Positions 46,401-55,034 of a stretch of DNA of 64,000 nucleotides are shown piece after piece. The stretch is taken from assembly GCA_947479455.1 (NCBI GenBank), contig CANJZE010000003.1:84956-148955 (forward strand), given 5' to 3'. A program made the position numbers and the translations under genes. This DNA comes from Bacteroidota bacterium (GTDB lineage Bacteria > Bacteroidota > Bacteroidia > Chitinophagales > LD1). Position 1 is the stretch's first letter. Each line of letters opens with the position of its first letter. Under the pieces are notes generated by a model. The model saw only the letters and a list, made by a program, of their open reading frames with translations, ran no database searches and was not told the DNA's origin.

Positions 46401-47747
46401 TGCTTGAAAATGTAACGACCAAACTCCGTTTGCATAGCAACCTGTTAGGTTATTAAAAGATTGATTTGGGGCAAAACTGCCGGTGTAAGGAGAAGCCCCC
46501 GAAGTAATATTTCCACCCGCGGGTACAAAGCAGGTGTTCGTTAAATTGTTGCCGGTTAACGTGCTGTCTTTTACCAGTAAAATAGAATCTCCACTGGGGC
46601 AAACCAACCAAATGTCAAAAATATCGATACCTGCAAAAAGAAGCATACTTAATGAACCAATACAAACGCTGGTGATATACCCATTGGTAACAGTAGCTTG
46701 GTTCAGGTTGGTTATATTAATATCCATATTCAATAAAGCTGAGCCGGGAGTGGCGGGAATGAAGGGCGGAAAACCAGGAAAGCCGGGGGCCCCGGAGATA
46801 GTAGCTTGCTCTTGATTTCGGTAAGTTGGAGTTTTAGCAGGCTTTTGAATAATTTTTGCAGTAGCATTTAGTGTGGCGCATTGTCCGTTGCACACTACCG
46901 TATCGTTTCCTGCATTCAACACTATGGTAGGATTTACAACAACTATTCGCACTGTATCGTAACATGTATTTGTACCGTTACTCATGGTTACTACATAGTT
47001 TGTCGTTACATGCGGTGCTACCGCGTTTGGGTCTGTTCCTCCTACAGGTCCTAAGTTATATCCATCATGCTGCCAAACTATTTGATAGGTCGGGTCATTA
47101 CAATAAATTACTACGTTGTCAATTCCCCAGTGGTCATAATCAGCTCCCGAATCGGCATCTTGAAACCATCGGAATTTTGTGTTGGCAGTGAGCGCAGCCA
47201 GTGGTACAGGAAAACACCAGTTGTTCCAATTGATTAATTGCGGATCGTTTCCACCGTTGGGATCAAAGTAGTTAATGTTAATCCAAGTAGCACCATTGTC
47301 AATTGAATACTGCAGAAATATACCTTCTTGCGGTTCATCAGGTCCTTCACATGGAGCCGAATTTCCCTGAGTGGCAAAGAGCATATCGAAACAAATTGTA
47401 ACACCCGCAACAGCACAACTGCTTAAATTAAATGATGTGGTTGTCAAAACTCTTGGAACCGGTCCTGAATTTCCCATCCAAACATGTGTTGTGCCGTCAA
47501 CCCCACCCGGGCTGCAAGGGTTATTCCACATGGCTTGTTGTGTTGACGCCCAACCCGGACCATAAGAGCCTGTGTTGAAATTTTCAGAAAGCAGGGCATT
47601 GCCTTGCGCTTGACCGAAAGCAGAAAGCAGAACACGTTCACCGCAAACTATAGTATCACTGGGAGAAGAACCCGTAACGGTGCAACCTTGTGAAAAAATA
47701 TATTGTGTAATGAAAAAACTAAGTAGGATGAGTAAAATCTTTTTCAT
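43485..47747 (-). CDS. Giant T9SS type B protein with SprB repeats, 1420 aa
   Basis: The signal peptide ends near YIFSQ (residue 19). The N-terminal part has a jelly-roll/MAM-like region (ENFNTGSYGPGWASTQQ; FRWFQDADSGADYDHWGIDN). It is followed by a proprotein-convertase P-type domain near residues 330-470 (DIFDIWLVCPSGDSILLVKD; TGCYANGVWSLHFQ). Six SprB-type repeats then form three 165-aa composite units, and further SprB modules follow (ATANPVGGNLPYSFVWSNA). The C-terminus is a type B sorting domain (WPNAFTPTGDGNNDLYLPFG, INWSIFNRWGEKVFESDN, GWDGTYKGSPVPMGVYVY). It is a surface adhesin candidate related in build to the gliding adhesin SprB. Confidence 0.88.
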   Translation of the reverse strand: MKKILLILLSFFITQYIFSQGCTVTGSSPSDTIVCGERVLLSAFGQAQGNALLSENFNTGSYGPGWASTQQAMWNNPCSPGGVDGTTHVWMGNSGPVPRVLTTTSFNLSSCAVAGVTICFDMLFATQGNSAPCEGPDEPQEGIFLQYSIDNGATWININYFDPNGGNDPQLINWNNWCFPVPLAALTANTKFRWFQDADSGADYDHWGIDNVVIYCNDPTYQIVWQHDGYNLGPVGGTDPNAVAPHVTTNYVVTMSNGTNTCYDTVRIVVVNPTIVLNAGNDTVVCNGQCATLNATAKIIQKPAKTPTYRNQEQATISGAPGFPGFPPFIPATPGSALLNMDINITNLNQATVTNGYITSVCIGSLSMLLFAGIDIFDIWLVCPSGDSILLVKDSTLTGNNLTNTCFVPAGGNITSGASPYTGSFAPNQSFNNLTGCYANGVWSLHFQAIFYGFSLPTGFFNSWSISFNDPEISYVGNFSWNPTAGMTNPLTLTPTVCPPPTAYTLTVSDTAGCVTLSDVINVTTQSCCGLSAIISQVQPTCGGTNGSINVTPVPAGTYSYAWSDGPSVLQNRTGLGAGTYTVTITDVNIPTCTFDTTITLNSNSTLNVLLTNPINPTCAGSNGSITFSLNGGTAPYTITIDTNGTSFTINSPFPIPSTTINTVPAGAVNISVTDALGCTATANAVLTAPVSCCGFTVSAVLVQPTCGQSNGSVSLTPAGGSGNYTYAWGGGQSTSLITNVSAATYSVTITDNGFANCFIDTTFTLNSNSSLAVSLTNPVNPTCAGFDGSVTFSLSGGTTPYEIALDTNGNLLNFNSFVPIPATTINNLGPGQVNISVTDGLGCVVSANVVLVAPANCCSFNVTAVIAQPACAQTNGSIALTAVNGSGNYTYAWGGGQNTSILSNVGAGNYLVTITDNAYPNCFIDTTFALNSNSNLVLTLTNPISPTCGNSDGSFTFSISGGTAPYVLTADTNGALFTTLNSPVTTPATILANVPAGTFDVSLADANGCQSNATIIVAAPVCCTLQANVNVIPPSCGLSNASLVVLVTTAGIPPYTYSIDGINYQAQNIFSNVSTGSYDVITQDVNGCSDTINSIVPASINNLNVTTLVTNVTCFGANDGTATANPVGGNLPYSFVWSNAINTATISNLAIGNYSVTVSDLTNCTGSAVATITEPQALAVSLGNDTTLCIGLPVMLNAGSGYSTYLWSTNEITQTIVPTLAGIYSVIVTDVNGCSATDAVNVNFVPLPLLDLGEDKIAYEGTYVGLISLVNDGATTAGTYNWQPDTLLSCITCQNTVAYASDTISYTLTFTDTYGCAVTDNINLFVIPLGNVYWPNAFTPTGDGNNDLYLPFGSGVKQINWSIFNRWGEKVFESDNFFSGWDGTYKGSPVPMGVYVYSATAVKMDNTTKKYKGSVTLIR
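44682..46166 (-). repeat. Three tandem 495-bp (165-aa) SprB composite repeats
   Basis: Codons for the paired Cys-Cys recur at 46161-46166, 45666-45671, 45171-45176 and 44676-44681, an exact 495-bp period. Each unit holds two SprB modules: a NGS..G.Y.YAW type and a TCxxxDGS.TFS.SGGT.PY type. DNA identity between units is moderate, so the duplication is old but length has been strictly kept. Confidence 0.85.
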
Positions 47748-47755
47748 TGTTTCTG

Positions 47756-48166
47756 TTATTGAATTGTTTTTACCGAAATGTTTTTCAATTCAAATTTTCT
47801 CAACTCAGTTGAAGTAAAGTTCAACTGCTTAGAGAAAAGAAATAGTGCATTCTCTTCTTTGTTCAAACAATCTCCCGTTTTCTCTTCGTTTGCATTCAGT
47901 TGAATTGTGAAAGTTTTACCATCGGCAGTACTGGTTTTGCCATTGCTGAAAGTGAGTTCTTTGGTAAAAGAGACTTCTTCTTTTTGGTTCGATAGATTTA
48001 CAAAGCGCAGAAATATTTTCTGCTGATGAAGCCCATTGTGCGCATCATGGCAATCGGCATACATGTATTGAATTTCTATTTGCTCGTTTTTGAAGTAGGT
48101 TGTCCAGTCGGCAGAAAAGAGCGATGAACTCAACAAGCACAGCAGTGCGGGTAAAAATAATTTCAC
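47756..48166 (-). CDS. Hypothetical secreted protein, 136 aa
   Basis: The signal peptide MKLFLPALLCLLSSSLFSA is followed by a compact domain with two Cys (YADCHDAHNG; EKTGDCLNKEEN). No family is recognised. It ends 8 bp before the start of the 1420-aa T9SS gene on the same strand, so the two are probably one operon. Its product may be a periplasmic helper of the large protein, by position only. Confidence 0.6.
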   Translation of the reverse strand: MKLFLPALLCLLSSSLFSADWTTYFKNEQIEIQYMYADCHDAHNGLHQQKIFLRFVNLSNQKEEVSFTKELTFSNGKTSTADGKTFTIQLNANEEKTGDCLNKEENALFLFSKQLNFTSTELRKFELKNISVKTIQ

Positions 48167-48243
48167 TGGTCAGGGGTTTGGGTTAGTGATATTTTAAAGA
48201 CGATAAATAATTCAAAAAGGATGTAACAGGCAAGTAACGTAAA

Positions 48244-48301
48244 GATGGATAATTGGATGAATGGATTCAAAAAATCCAACTATCCAATTATCCATTTATC
48301 C
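48244..48301. repeat. Word-repeat hairpin downstream of the 1394-aa T9SS gene
   Basis: The left arm ATGGATAATTGGATGAATGG and right arm CCAACTATCCAATTATCCAT pair over 25 positions with about 21 matches and a loop of a few A/C residues. Each arm is built of tandem octamers of the TGGATAAT type. It starts 3 bp beyond the stop at 48304 on the minus strand, so the message ends in this hairpin. Confidence 0.65.
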
Positions 48302-48303
48302 TT

Positions 48304-51300
48304 TTACAGTTTAATCAACTTCAGTGTGACCGCATGTTTTGCGCTGGACACACGCATCATGTAAACACCGCTCGCTACTTTCAGTTCAATTTCCAATTTT
48401 GCGTTTGTAATTTCTGAGAGATAGACCAGTCGTCCGTTATCGTCAAAAATTTCGACTTTACCACCAATGGCATTGTTGCCGGTTTCTAAAGTCCAATAGC
48501 CATTTTCAAGCGGGTTTGGATAAACTTTTAAAGACTCGCCTTCAAACACCGAGGCTATTCCTACCGTATTTATAATAATAGGATTCGATGTTACTCGACA
48601 CCCATTAGTATCTGTAATAGCTAAAGTGTAAGTCCCGTTTTGGGTTGCAATGTAAATATGATTTGTTGCTCCGTTGATGAGGCCACCATTCAAAAACCAT
48701 TGATAAGTAACTGCATTGTAAGCGGTAAGTGTATCGCCATTTACACTAATAGAAACCGGTGGTAAAGGATAAACCTGAACCGGCACGTGGTTAGATGATG
48801 CAGTGCAATTGCCTGCATCGGTAACAGTTACGTAATAGTTTCCGGCATTGCGCGCATAAATACATTGTGTAGTGGCACCGTTATTCCACAAGTATGAATT
48901 GTAAGTATTATCGGCACAAACTTGAATACTATCGCCTGCACACATGATTGGATTAGCGGCAGTAATATGCACAGTTCCTGTTCCGCTAGGGCTAATAATC
49001 ATGCTTGCGGTGGAACTACACCCCCCGTTATCATTCACTGTTACAGTATAAGTGCCGGCTGCCAAATTTGAAAGTGAAGCACTGCTTCCGCCACCACTCC
49101 AGTTGTAAGTATAAGTTCCACTGCCACCTGTTGCAGCTACACTTGCCGAGCCGTTATTGTTTCCACAACTGGTATTTACCGAAGCAGGCGTAAGTGTTAT
49201 TCCTCCTGATGAAATGATACTCACGGTTGCTGTAGCAGTGCAGTTTCCTGCACCTGTTACAGTAACGTTATAAGTTCCTGCGGCAAGGTTGCTGGCAGTT
49301 TGTGTGGTAGCTCCATTGCTCCAAATGTACGAGTAAGGACCTGTGCCTGCAGTTACCGTTGCGGTAACTGAACCTGTTGAAGTGCAACCCGAATTTGTTC
49401 CCGATGTAGTTAATGAAACTCCTGAGGTTGAACTTACATTGATACTAGCTGTAGCGGTACAATTTCCACTACCGGTTACTGTAACGGTATAAATTCCAGA
49501 AGCAAGATTCAACAAAGATGAAGTGGTTCCTCCATTATTCCATAGGTAAGTAAATGGTCCCGTTCCGCTGGTTGTAGCAACGCTTGCCGTACCATTACTA
49601 TTACCACAAGCAGCAGGAGTAGCCGAAGAAGAAAGACTTACACCACTTCCCGATGCACCTACAATCGCAGAAGCCGTTGCTGTGCAATTTCCTGCGCCTG
49701 TTACTGTTACAGTATAATTACCTGCTGAAAGGTTAGAAGCAGTTTGTGTATTTGCTCCGCCTGTCCAAGTATACGTAAATGGACCACTACCCGCGGTAAC
49801 ATTTGCCATTGCTGAACCCGTGGCAGTGCACCCTGCGTTTGTAGTGGATGTGCTCACACTAATTCCAGCGGATGAACCCACCGAAGCAGATGCAGTTGCA
49901 GAACAACCACTCGCATTTACTGTAACTGTATAATTTCCCGCAGCTAGATTAGATGCAGTTGCAGTAGTTGCGCCATTACTCCAAAGATAGCTTATAGGAG
50001 TAGCACCGCTCGGATTTACCGTAGCGCTTCCATTATTGCCGGCACAAGTTGTTCCTGTAGTGGTGGCGCTTGCGGTCATAGAACATGCTGTGCAATTTGG
50101 TAAAACAGTTGTGCTTGTTATTATTAACTCATTGTTATTTACGTCAACGATACGTATAGGATACTCAGGTATGGCTTCGGTATTACCACTGGCAAATTGA
50201 TTCCAGGTATAAGAAGCAGGTGAGCAACCCGGAGGGAAATTGCAAATACCTAAAAGACAAGCACTACAATCTTGTGTAGTATCTTGCTCGTACCAGTTAT
50301 AAGGTCCTTGTCCTCCAGAAGCCGTTATGTTTCCGTTCTGTTCAATGCACGCGGTAAGTGATGCACAAATGTTTACTGTAATTGCAACAGAATCGCTACC
50401 GCAACCAATAGTGTTTACAATATAATGTGTTCCTTGCCCTGCTGTGGTAGGATTAAAAACTCCTGTGCTTGCATTTGTAATACCAGTTCCACTCCAAGTA
50501 CCACCCGGAGTTGATGCAGTTAAAGTTACCGAGCCATCGGTAGTGCAGTAAGGTCCCATTTGGCAAACACTTGCATCGCAACAAGTAATAGCAACAATGC
50601 CACAGGCCCCCGCTGCAATTTGTTGCATAGCACCCGTTCTTGCACCCGAACCGGATGTACCCGTTGAGCCCGCCACAATAATATTTCCACCGGTGCTAAT
50701 TTCTACGTCATACACATTGTAAATGGTGGAACCGTTTGTGGTGGCAGGGTAAGTTGCTAACTGCGTTAAGTTCTGGTCAAACTTAACCACTTGTCCCTTT
50801 GAACCCACATAAATATTCCCGCAATCATCAATATCAATTCCACTGTTTTCGTTAAAACTACTACCAAATTGAGTAGTAAAAGCACCGCCAGGAATTGCTA
50901 CACTAGCAATAATTGCACCTGTCGTAAAATTCCGCTTGTCTAAACGATTGCCCCTATTTACATAAACAAAACCTCCATAAGTCTTTATTGCCTCGATGCC
51001 GGTATTGTTGTAGCGAAAATTTTCGCACTTGTAACCCAAATGATAGGTGTTATCGAAATATTGTTTTGCCTGCGCGGGCGTGCCACAAAGACTAAAATTT
51101 TGATTCAAATAACCTATTGAATCGTGAGTCATAAAATAATATTTCCCATTTCCACAGGCGGTAATTGAGCGAACTTCCTCAGTAGGAAACAAAGCTCCAT
51201 CTGTAACGCGAATACTATTGGTTACATTTCCGTTGCTCATGTCTACTTGATAAACATAAGGCTGTGGAGGAAGTGTATTTCCTGTGCCACCTATAACCAA

Positions 51301-52488
51301 TTTAGTTTGATCACAATTGAAAGAGATGCTCCAAAATTCGGTGGAGGCAAAAATTCCTCCCGGATTTGGATTACTCCAAATTAGCGCACCAGCAGGACTA
51401 ATTTTTTGAATGGCTGCAATAGAACCTTGGGTTACGTATGAATTGCCGGCATTGTCAACCGCAAAAGTTCCTAACCAAGAAGTTGTATCGTAAGGTGTGT
51501 TGTATGTCCATTGCAGCGCACCAGCAGCATTGTATTTCAATAATTGCATAGGCGAAGTGCCACCAATCAAATAAGCATTACCGGCAGCATCTTTTTCACA
51601 CTCCCACACACAATCCCATTGTGTAGTAGGAAAATTAGGTGTTTGTGTCCAAGGATCAATAGTTATTTCTTGGTTATGATCATAGTTACCTAATACAAAC
51701 GAAACTGTATTTCCATTGCGAATAAATTGAGAAGAAATTTTTTGTTGATGGTTGGCAGAATAAAAACTTTGCGGAGCATGGTCAATAATATCGCCCAATT
51801 CTGTTTTGAGATGCAGACAGTTTTTTGTATCGATCGAAATTTTTTCGGCACCCTCATACTTCATTTTTATTTGTGAAGCATCGGCTCCTGCACGAAGTAT
51901 AAATGAATACTCAATACTATTATCAGGATGAAACACATATTCTACATCAATGTTTGGGTAAAGATTTTTATACACTATTTTTTTAAACCCTTTAACCGCA
52001 TTTAAACTTGTATTTCCCATACTAAAGTTGAAATAGTTTTCAACCGACTCAAACGCCACAATTTCTACTAGCGGGTTTGCATTCATCCATTGCATGTTAA
52101 CGTTTTCAATTTCAACTTTTACTTTATTTTCTTCTTCTTCTAACTCATCATGGGTCATGGTTTTGCCTTCTTTTAATTTTTTAAGCATTTCATTTTCACG
52201 TTCATTTTTTTCTTCGGCCGAAGGCATTTCTTTTTTTGTTAAACGGTAAGTCAAACCTGTTTTTGTAAATAGAAATTGTGCGCTTGCATATTCCGTTCCA
52301 AAAAGAATTGGGCTTTTGGCATCGCCATTAAAATGATTGAACTGTCCTTTGTTTTCGATAAACACTTTTTGTGTTTCGAATTTTGTTGTCCAACCTTTGT
52401 TTGTAGTTTGAGCAATTGAAATAATCGTTACTAAAAAAAACGTAGTTACTAAAACTGTTTTGGCAACAGTGGTTAAAAAAGATTTCAT
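48304..52488 (-). CDS. Giant T9SS type A protein with ENKGQ-type N-domain and SprB repeats, 1394 aa
   Basis: The start at ATG 52486-52488 gives a signal peptide (KSFLTTVAKTVLVTTFFLV); the frame upstream to 52593 is not protein-like. The first 280 residues form the conserved FIENKGQFNHFNGDAKSPIL domain, ending with the QEITIDPWTQTP block. A beta-propeller-like region with SBBP-style repeats follows (WDCVWECEKDAAGNAYLIGG; SGIDIDDCGNIYVGSKGQVV). There is then a Cys-rich Ig-like part and five SprB-type repeats of about 71 residues. The type A sorting domain is at the end (LKVYPNPLENGYWTLETG; ASGVYMMRVSS). It is probably a surface adhesin or enzyme; no catalytic motif is seen. Confidence 0.87.
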   Translation of the reverse strand: MKSFLTTVAKTVLVTTFFLVTIISIAQTTNKGWTTKFETQKVFIENKGQFNHFNGDAKSPILFGTEYASAQFLFTKTGLTYRLTKKEMPSAEEKNERENEMLKKLKEGKTMTHDELEEEENKVKVEIENVNMQWMNANPLVEIVAFESVENYFNFSMGNTSLNAVKGFKKIVYKNLYPNIDVEYVFHPDNSIEYSFILRAGADASQIKMKYEGAEKISIDTKNCLHLKTELGDIIDHAPQSFYSANHQQKISSQFIRNGNTVSFVLGNYDHNQEITIDPWTQTPNFPTTQWDCVWECEKDAAGNAYLIGGTSPMQLLKYNAAGALQWTYNTPYDTTSWLGTFAVDNAGNSYVTQGSIAAIQKISPAGALIWSNPNPGGIFASTEFWSISFNCDQTKLVIGGTGNTLPPQPYVYQVDMSNGNVTNSIRVTDGALFPTEEVRSITACGNGKYYFMTHDSIGYLNQNFSLCGTPAQAKQYFDNTYHLGYKCENFRYNNTGIEAIKTYGGFVYVNRGNRLDKRNFTTGAIIASVAIPGGAFTTQFGSSFNENSGIDIDDCGNIYVGSKGQVVKFDQNLTQLATYPATTNGSTIYNVYDVEISTGGNIIVAGSTGTSGSGARTGAMQQIAAGACGIVAITCCDASVCQMGPYCTTDGSVTLTASTPGGTWSGTGITNASTGVFNPTTAGQGTHYIVNTIGCGSDSVAITVNICASLTACIEQNGNITASGGQGPYNWYEQDTTQDCSACLLGICNFPPGCSPASYTWNQFASGNTEAIPEYPIRIVDVNNNELIITSTTVLPNCTACSMTASATTTGTTCAGNNGSATVNPSGATPISYLWSNGATTATASNLAAGNYTVTVNASGCSATASASVGSSAGISVSTSTTNAGCTATGSAMANVTAGSGPFTYTWTGGANTQTASNLSAGNYTVTVTGAGNCTATASAIVGASGSGVSLSSSATPAACGNSNGTASVATTSGTGPFTYLWNNGGTTSSLLNLASGIYTVTVTGSGNCTATASINVSSTSGVSLTTSGTNSGCTSTGSVTATVTAGTGPYSYIWSNGATTQTASNLAAGTYNVTVTGAGNCTATATVSIISSGGITLTPASVNTSCGNNNGSASVAATGGSGTYTYNWSGGGSSASLSNLAAGTYTVTVNDNGGCSSTASMIISPSGTGTVHITAANPIMCAGDSIQVCADNTYNSYLWNNGATTQCIYARNAGNYYVTVTDAGNCTASSNHVPVQVYPLPPVSISVNGDTLTAYNAVTYQWFLNGGLINGATNHIYIATQNGTYTLAITDTNGCRVTSNPIIINTVGIASVFEGESLKVYPNPLENGYWTLETGNNAIGGKVEIFDDNGRLVYLSEITNAKLEIELKVASGVYMMRVSSAKHAVTLKLIKL
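48960..50085 (-). repeat. Five tandem SprB-type repeats (about 71 aa each)
   Basis: The recurring core is GPFTYTWTGGANTQTASNLS followed by AGNYTVTVTGAGNCTATAS. Related cores occur five times in a row with a spacing near 215-225 bp. Ala/Ser/Thr/Gly make up most residues. Neighbouring units are alike enough at DNA level to allow recombination. Confidence 0.8.
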
Positions 52489-52656
52489 GTTGTGTGTTTT
52501 ATCCCGAATAATTCGGGAGGGTTTTGGGAAACGAGGTCGAAGATAAAAGATGATTTTGATTTTGGTAAAATATTTTGAATGGCTTTGTGACAATAAATCA
52601 CCTCAAACATCGGTCGGCTTAGTTTCGGCTTTTTGCAAAACAAAAACTAGGGTGTG

Positions 52657-53448
52657 TTAGGGCTGATTAGGTAACCCATCATAGTTCTTCAACTCTACAT
52701 TCCAATCATATTTTTTGTAACATATGTTATAAGGATTGAAATCTTTGGAGAGGTATTTTGATAAAATTTTTTTGATTCCATTAAGTCCGCCAAAATCGCC
52801 CTTGAACCATTGCATTATTTTACTCACACTCACTTTTTGCTTTGCCTCATCGATCTCACTTTCTGAAATTAGAAATGAGGATACGGCAATTTCTAATTGC
52901 TCGTCAATCTTTTCATACTTGTAGAAAGCAATAGGAGGACAACTTTTAGCTCCACAGTTTAAAGCAAAATGAATTCTGAAATCCCTTTTTGAAACTTCTA
53001 ATTGCGTAACAATTTTTCGCGGACATGCTTGTGATACATATCCGCCACCTAATTTCCATTGGTGTTTGCGTAGTATGCCGTGCTCAATATCATCTAAACT
53101 GAATTTGGTTTCGGCAATGGTGATTAACTTTTTATAAAAAATTTCGGGCTTCGTTTCCTTTTCTCTAACCGAAAGAATTTGAAACCAGGCGTTGTAAATA
53201 TTTACCCAAAATGTTTTCCGGGCATTATCATTATTCAATGCAGAAATTAGTTCGGTTATTTTAAGGTTCGCTAAAGTGAGTTCTAAACTGTCGGTTGAGC
53301 TTTCCGTTTTTACCTTGTAAAGAAGTTGACCAGAGAGGGAAACAATTTCTATGTTAGTTGTTTCTATAGTTTTAAGGTTGACGGTTTTAAATGCAAACAC
53401 GGTTGCTGCGATTAAGGGAAAAAGAAGTGTCAAAAATATTTTCCTCAT
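52657..53448 (-). CDS. DUF547 domain protein, 263 aa
   Basis: The start at ATG 53446-53448 gives a signal-like helix (MRKIFLTLLFPLIAATVFAF). The DUF547 features are NARKTFWVNIYNAWFQILSV, FSLDDIEHGILRKH and FALNCGAKSCPPIAFYKYE, the last a Cys-x3-Ser-Cys-Pro-Pro block. The function of DUF547 is unsettled; it has been likened to papain-like or transglutaminase folds. The gene starts 10 bp after the cytochrome P460-like gene and is most likely in the same operon. Confidence 0.82.
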   Translation of the reverse strand: MRKIFLTLLFPLIAATVFAFKTVNLKTIETTNIEIVSLSGQLLYKVKTESSTDSLELTLANLKITELISALNNDNARKTFWVNIYNAWFQILSVREKETKPEIFYKKLITIAETKFSLDDIEHGILRKHQWKLGGGYVSQACPRKIVTQLEVSKRDFRIHFALNCGAKSCPPIAFYKYEKIDEQLEIAVSSFLISESEIDEAKQKVSVSKIMQWFKGDFGGLNGIKKILSKYLSKDFNPYNICYKKYDWNVELKNYDGLPNQP

Positions 53449-53458
53449 AGCTAAAGGT

Positions 53459-53953
53459 TTACAACAAATCGAACACACGCACCAGATCGCGATTGGTAGA
53501 ACCTGAATGACAACCAGTGCAACTACTCCCTTTCTTTGAAATGCTGACAACGGTTTTGCCATCGGTTTCAAATTCTGCCCATAAATAGCCATGACCTGCA
53601 GCGCTGTTGTTGGCTGCTTTTTTCATTACTGCGTACAAATTGATACTACCCGATGCGGAGGAGTAAATATCTTTTACAATGATGGCACCGTCAGGAAAAC
53701 TTGTAGCAGCGGGAAGTTTTCCGTTGCTGTCTAATGCGGCTTGGGCAATGCTGTTAAATCGAATGCGCTCAAAACCATGTGGACTGTTACCCGAAGAGGC
53801 TTTGATACCTGGCGTACCTACATAGTAAGTATAACCAGTATTGCTAACAATTTCATTATACAAATCTGTATCTTCTTGTGTTGTTTTTTTGCATGATTGA
53901 ACAGTTACAAGCAATGCGGAAAGTAGAAATGTAAAGGCGATGTATTTTTTCAT
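53459..53953 (-). CDS. Cytochrome P460-like lipoprotein, 164 aa
   Basis: The lipoprotein signal KYIAFTFLLSALLVTVQSC has the acylated Cys in VQSCKK. The mature domain has the P460 pattern: FPDGAIIVKDIYSSASGSIN, YAVMKKAANNSAAGHGYLW, and a c-type haem site SSCTGCHSG followed by NRDLVRVFDLL. P460 cytochromes cross-link haem to a Lys and oxidise hydroxylamine in some bacteria; many homologues have no known substrate. Whether the cross-linking Lys is present cannot be judged by eye. It probably acts in the periplasm, with the downstream DUF547 protein as likely partner. Confidence 0.8.
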   Translation of the reverse strand: MKKYIAFTFLLSALLVTVQSCKKTTQEDTDLYNEIVSNTGYTYYVGTPGIKASSGNSPHGFERIRFNSIAQAALDSNGKLPAATSFPDGAIIVKDIYSSASGSINLYAVMKKAANNSAAGHGYLWAEFETDGKTVVSISKKGSSCTGCHSGSTNRDLVRVFDLL

Positions 53954-53999
53954 GTTGTTTTTGGTTTTGACGAATAAGAGATTGGTTGCTTACAAAATT

Positions 54000-54186
54000 T
54001 TAATTGAGTTGATAAAGTGGCAAATGAAAAATTAATGAACTGCCTGCATTTTCTTTACTTCGTAAATCAAGTGTGCAATCGTGCATGTCAAGAATTTTTT
54101 TTGGCAACGGCAAGTCCAAGACCATTGCTATTTTTCAAATCGGTAAAATAGTTGGCCTCGTAATAGCGCGCTAAAATCTGCTCTAG
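54000..54186 (-). pseudogene. Histidine-kinase ATPase-domain remnant with a frameshift
   Basis: On the minus strand the frame reads ILARYYEANYFTDLKNSNGL then GLAVAKK. After the homopolymer at 54095-54102 it continues in another frame as ILDMHDCTLDLRSKENAG and SSLIFHLPLYQLN with a stop at 54000-54002. This is the end of a HATPase_c domain: the FYR-like box, the G2 box (nGLGLAvaKkIldmH) and the G.S..F.LP end. The N, G1 and kinase dimerisation parts are missing, so this is debris independent of the frameshift. It abuts the 3' end of the next gene. Confidence 0.75.
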
Positions 54187-54983
54187 TAATAGAAAAATTC
54201 TTTTTCACTGGTTTGCGTAAACACCGGAATTATCCAGGCAAATTTTAGCCCAACAAACATGTCGATTCGTTTATCATTCAGTGGGGCATGGGAGTAAAAA
54301 TCAAATGCTCGCCTGCCTTGTGTAAAAGCTACATCGAAAGTTACTCCTAAGTATGCACTCGCATACCTCCTCCGCATCATAAATGTACCGCCTACAAATT
54401 GCGAAAGCACTGGTCCATTCGACATCCGGTCGTAACCTTGCCTATAAACTTTGCTTAGTTGTGGCAATGAAGTTTCGCGAACGTTGATGGCTATTTTATG
54501 TAACAGAAATCCGAAACTTGTCATGATTAAGATACCAGCATCAGGAAAGTTTCTATGCACAGGAAATATTTTGCCTGCCGTAAACTTCACGTTGAACCCC
54601 TGTTCTTGAGGAGTAACCCCAATTAAATCATTGTTTTGCCCAATATACTGATTGGTGGAAGTAGCTATGCCGGTAATGACATAACTTTCTTTTACCTGAG
54701 TACCGAAAAGAAAATTTCCTTCTACACCCCACAACCAGTTTCTATCGGTTTTGTAACTGATGTGCATTCCAAAAAGTGAATTGTACCCAAAGCGTTCGCG
54801 CATATTGCCATAGGGAAATTGCGCTGTAAAAACAGGAGCCAATAGCCACGCACTACCGGAGTCAAACTTTTTTTCTTTCTTTTTTTTCTGTTCCTTTTCA
54901 ACTTCCTGAGCCTGCACCGAAAAAGAAAAAACAACCATAAGAATGAGCGAAAAAAGAGATGTGTAAGTATTTTTTGAATTCAT
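54183..54983 (-). CDS. Outer-membrane beta-barrel protein, 266 aa
   Basis: The signal peptide (MNSKNTYTSLFSLILMVVFS, cut at VQAQ) is followed by a Lys/Glu-rich stretch and a small beta-barrel with alternating aromatic strands (FGMHISYKTDRNWLWGVEGN; RYASAYLGVTFDVAF) ending in EKEFFYY. The ATG at 54981-54983 is preferred over one five codons upstream because it begins the signal. The function is unknown. It is divergent from the polysaccharide operon; its own -7 box may be TACTTTTG at 55006-55013 on the minus strand. Confidence 0.7.
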   Translation of the reverse strand: MNSKNTYTSLFSLILMVVFSFSVQAQEVEKEQKKKKEKKFDSGSAWLLAPVFTAQFPYGNMRERFGYNSLFGMHISYKTDRNWLWGVEGNFLFGTQVKESYVITGIATSTNQYIGQNNDLIGVTPQEQGFNVKFTAGKIFPVHRNFPDAGILIMTSFGFLLHKIAINVRETSLPQLSKVYRQGYDRMSNGPVLSQFVGGTFMMRRRYASAYLGVTFDVAFTQGRRAFDFYSHAPLNDKRIDMFVGLKFAWIIPVFTQTSEKEFFYY

Positions 54984-55034
54984 ATTCGGCTTTACCAAGA
55001 GAACGCAAAAGTATTATTTTCACGCGCTCAAAAA

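Noticed and set aside
52503-52518. Palindrome CCCGAATAATTCGGG in the leader of the 1394-aa T9SS gene
   Set aside because: It is a single short hairpin with a 3-nt loop and no T-tract. It may be regulatory, but nothing else supports a call.
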